Positions 14,030-14,712 of a stretch of 14,712 nucleotides of DNA are shown here, piece by piece. Within the stretch, counting starts at the first letter, position 1. Each line of letters starts with the position of its first letter. The translations under genes were made by a program, and so were the position numbers. Source of the stretch: Bradyrhizobium sp. (lineage in GTDB: Bacteria > Pseudomonadota > Alphaproteobacteria > Rhizobiales > Xanthobacteraceae); NCBI GenBank assembly GCA_028290165.1, contig JAQGKJ010000021.1, positions 1-14,712 on the forward strand, read 5' to 3'. The notes under the pieces are model-generated. The model made no database searches. It saw only the letters and a program-made list of their open reading frames with translations, and was not told the origin of the DNA.

Positions 14030-14326
14030 ATGCCCGCGATGGCATACTACGTCTATCTACTTGCGAGCAAGAAGCACGGCACGCTTTATCTCGGCGTGAC
14101 AAACGACATCGTACGGCGTGGATACGAGCATCGGACCAAGGTCGTTCAAGGTTTCACGAAACGATACGGCGTCGACAAACTTGTCTGGTTCGAAATCTAT
14201 GATGACATCACAACCGCCATCGCCCGCGAAAAAGAGCTTAAGAAATGGCGACGTGACTGGAAGATACGTTTGATCGAAGAGCAGAATCCGGGCTGGGTTG
14301 ATCTCTATCCCGGTATTTCCAACTGA
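14030..14326 (+). CDS. GIY-YIG nuclease domain protein
   Basis: A 98-aa stand-alone GIY-YIG endonuclease domain, as in small UPF0213/YhbQ-type proteins. The two signature strands are YYVYLLASKKHGTLYLGVTN, with the GIY position read as VYL (residues 8-10) and the YIG position as YLG (20-22). R29 or R30 in DIVRRGYEH is the catalytic Arg candidate. E67 in AREKELKKW is the metal-binding Glu, and the conserved NPGWVDLYP tail ends the domain. All key positions are filled, so it is probably an active nuclease. No extra DNA-binding domain is present, so targeting would have to come from the repeat structure or a partner. The start is 14030 or 14039 (MAYYVYLL); neither has a Shine-Dalgarno sequence. 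The second is a little more typical for the family. Confidence 0.9.
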   Translation: MPAMAYYVYLLASKKHGTLYLGVTNDIVRRGYEHRTKVVQGFTKRYGVDKLVWFEIYDDITTAIAREKELKKWRRDWKIRLIEEQNPGWVDLYPGISN

Positions 14327-14331
14327 CATTT

Positions 14332-14381
14332 GGGGTTATGGATTCCGGGCCCGCGCCAAGTGGCGCGTCCCGGAATGACGA
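14332..14381 (-). repeat. Right inverted repeat of GIY-YIG cassette (REP-like)
   Basis: Inverted copy of the left 50-nt repeat, starting 5 nt after the nuclease stop. The two differences from the left copy (A for G and G for A in repeat orientation) both fall in the internal loop between the two stems, leaving every base pair intact. Its hairpin could also end the nuclease transcript. Confidence 0.9.
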
Positions 14382-14406
14382 GCGGGAGAGAGGTTCGGGC
14401 AAACAA

Positions 14407-14434
14407 AAACCCCGGCATCGCTGCCGGGGTTTTG
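14407..14434. terminator. Intrinsic terminator of groEL, possibly bidirectional
   Basis: AAAACCCCGGCA-TCGC-TGCCGGGGTTTT is a perfect 12-bp stem with a 4-nt loop. On the minus strand it is followed by TTTTTG and lies 30 nt beyond the groEL stop. A run of T also follows on the plus strand, so it may stop transcripts from both sides. Confidence 0.9.
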
Positions 14435-14464
14435 CATTCTTGTGTAGCCGCCTGAGCGAATGGA

Positions 14465-14712
14465 TCAGAAATCCATGCCGCCCATGCCGCCGCCCGGGGG
14501 CATGCCGGCGCCGGCGCCGGCGTTCTTCTTCGGCAGTTCGGCCACCATGGCTTCGGTGGTGATCAGGAGCGCGGCAACGGAAGCCGCGTTCTGGATCGCC
14601 GCACGCACGACCTTGGTCGGGTCGATGATGCCCTTCTTGACGAGATCGCCGTATTCGCCGGTCTGCGAGTCGAAGCCGTAATTGTACGACTTGTTCTCGA
14701 GGATCTTGCCGA
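14465..14712 (-). CDS. groEL: Chaperonin GroEL, C-terminal part, cut by window edge
   Basis: The last 82 codons of the 60-kDa chaperonin, read on the minus strand from the right edge to a TGA at 14465-14467. The equatorial-domain signature is clear: [20 protein letters not shown], then [31 protein letters not shown], and the flexible tail [17 protein letters not shown]. GroEL forms the double-ring folding chamber with GroES; groES would be expected upstream, outside the window. The Gly-Met tail is typical. Alphaproteobacteria such as Bradyrhizobium often carry several groEL copies, so this could be one of several. A strong terminator follows directly. Confidence 0.97.
   Translation of the reverse strand, partial: GKILENKSYNYGFDSQTGEYGDLVKKGIIDPTKVVRAAIQNAASVAALLITTEAMVAELPKKNAGAGAGMPPGGGMGGMDF

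Larger units (their letters stand above)
13978..14381 (+). mobile_element. GIY-YIG gene cassette bounded by 50-nt inverted repeats
   Basis: A 404-bp unit in which a 98-codon GIY-YIG nuclease gene is enclosed by inverted repeats, with 2 nt before its start and 5 nt after its stop. No target-site duplication is visible at the edges (TATTGT on the left, GCGGGA on the right). The unit sits between a GNAT gene and the groEL terminator. GC within the gene is 143/286 (50%) over 14041-14326 by hand count, lower than most of the window. Calling it mobile is inference from architecture; it could also be a domesticated gene between two independent repeats. Confidence 0.5.

Noticed and set aside
13960..14400. 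Target-site duplication around the GIY-YIG cassette
   Set aside because: The bases flanking the two repeats (TATTGT and GCGGGA) do not match, so classical transposition with duplication is not supported.

Overview
The window looks like chromosomal DNA from a high-GC alphaproteobacterium, most likely Bradyrhizobium or a close relative in the Nitrobacteraceae. This is inferred from GC content (a hand count of 8641-8880 gives about 70%), an orphan Bug/TctC binding protein, a Pro-rich DUF2778 protein, palindromic intergenic repeats of the kind common in that family, and a groEL ending in Gly-Met repeats. No rRNA, tRNA, CRISPR array or classical insertion sequence was found, and no gene-free stretch exceeds 300 bases.

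Layout. 1-3246 (+): the 3' part of an ABC-2 type transporter permease, a six-TM class III adenylate cyclase and a PhzF-family isomerase, tightly spaced and probably co-transcribed. 3257-4174 (-): a small secreted Pro/Gly-rich protein and a DUF488 protein, separated by a perfect palindromic repeat. 4351-5331 (+): a Bug/TctC-type periplasmic binding protein, convergent with a DUF72 protein (5341-6189, -). 6334-7100 (+): two small envelope proteins of unknown function. 7334-9977 (+): a two-gene glycosylation operon, with a polyprenyl-phosphate sugar synthase fused to a GtrA domain, followed by a GT39/ArnT-like membrane glycosyltransferase. 10235-13843 (+): a DUF899 thioredoxin-like protein, a membrane-anchored DUF2778 (L,D-transpeptidase-like) protein behind a perfect CtrA-box match, a type I signal peptidase and a GNAT acetyltransferase. 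13978-14381: a GIY-YIG nuclease gene bounded by two inverted 50-nt repeats. 14407-14712: the groEL terminator and the 3' end of groEL (-), cut by the window edge.

The most notable structure is the 404-bp cassette at 13978-14381. A 98-codon GIY-YIG endonuclease gene fills almost exactly the space between two inverted 50-nt repeats (48/50 identical). Each repeat folds into the same hairpin, and both differences fall in its internal loop. An 18-nt exact half-copy of the repeat lies at 12336-12353. Two other palindromic repeats in the window (3644-3693 and 10022-10121) share the GTCAT/ATGAC edge. This suggests a REP-like family whose dispersal or maintenance may involve the GIY-YIG nuclease, by analogy with REP/RAYT systems but with an unrelated enzyme. 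The link is inference.

Much of the rest concerns the cell envelope: export (ABC permease), protein secretion (signal peptidase), peptidoglycan (DUF2778), envelope glycan (GT2-GtrA and GT39) and several small secreted proteins. Most belong to separate transcription units, so no single pathway is implied.
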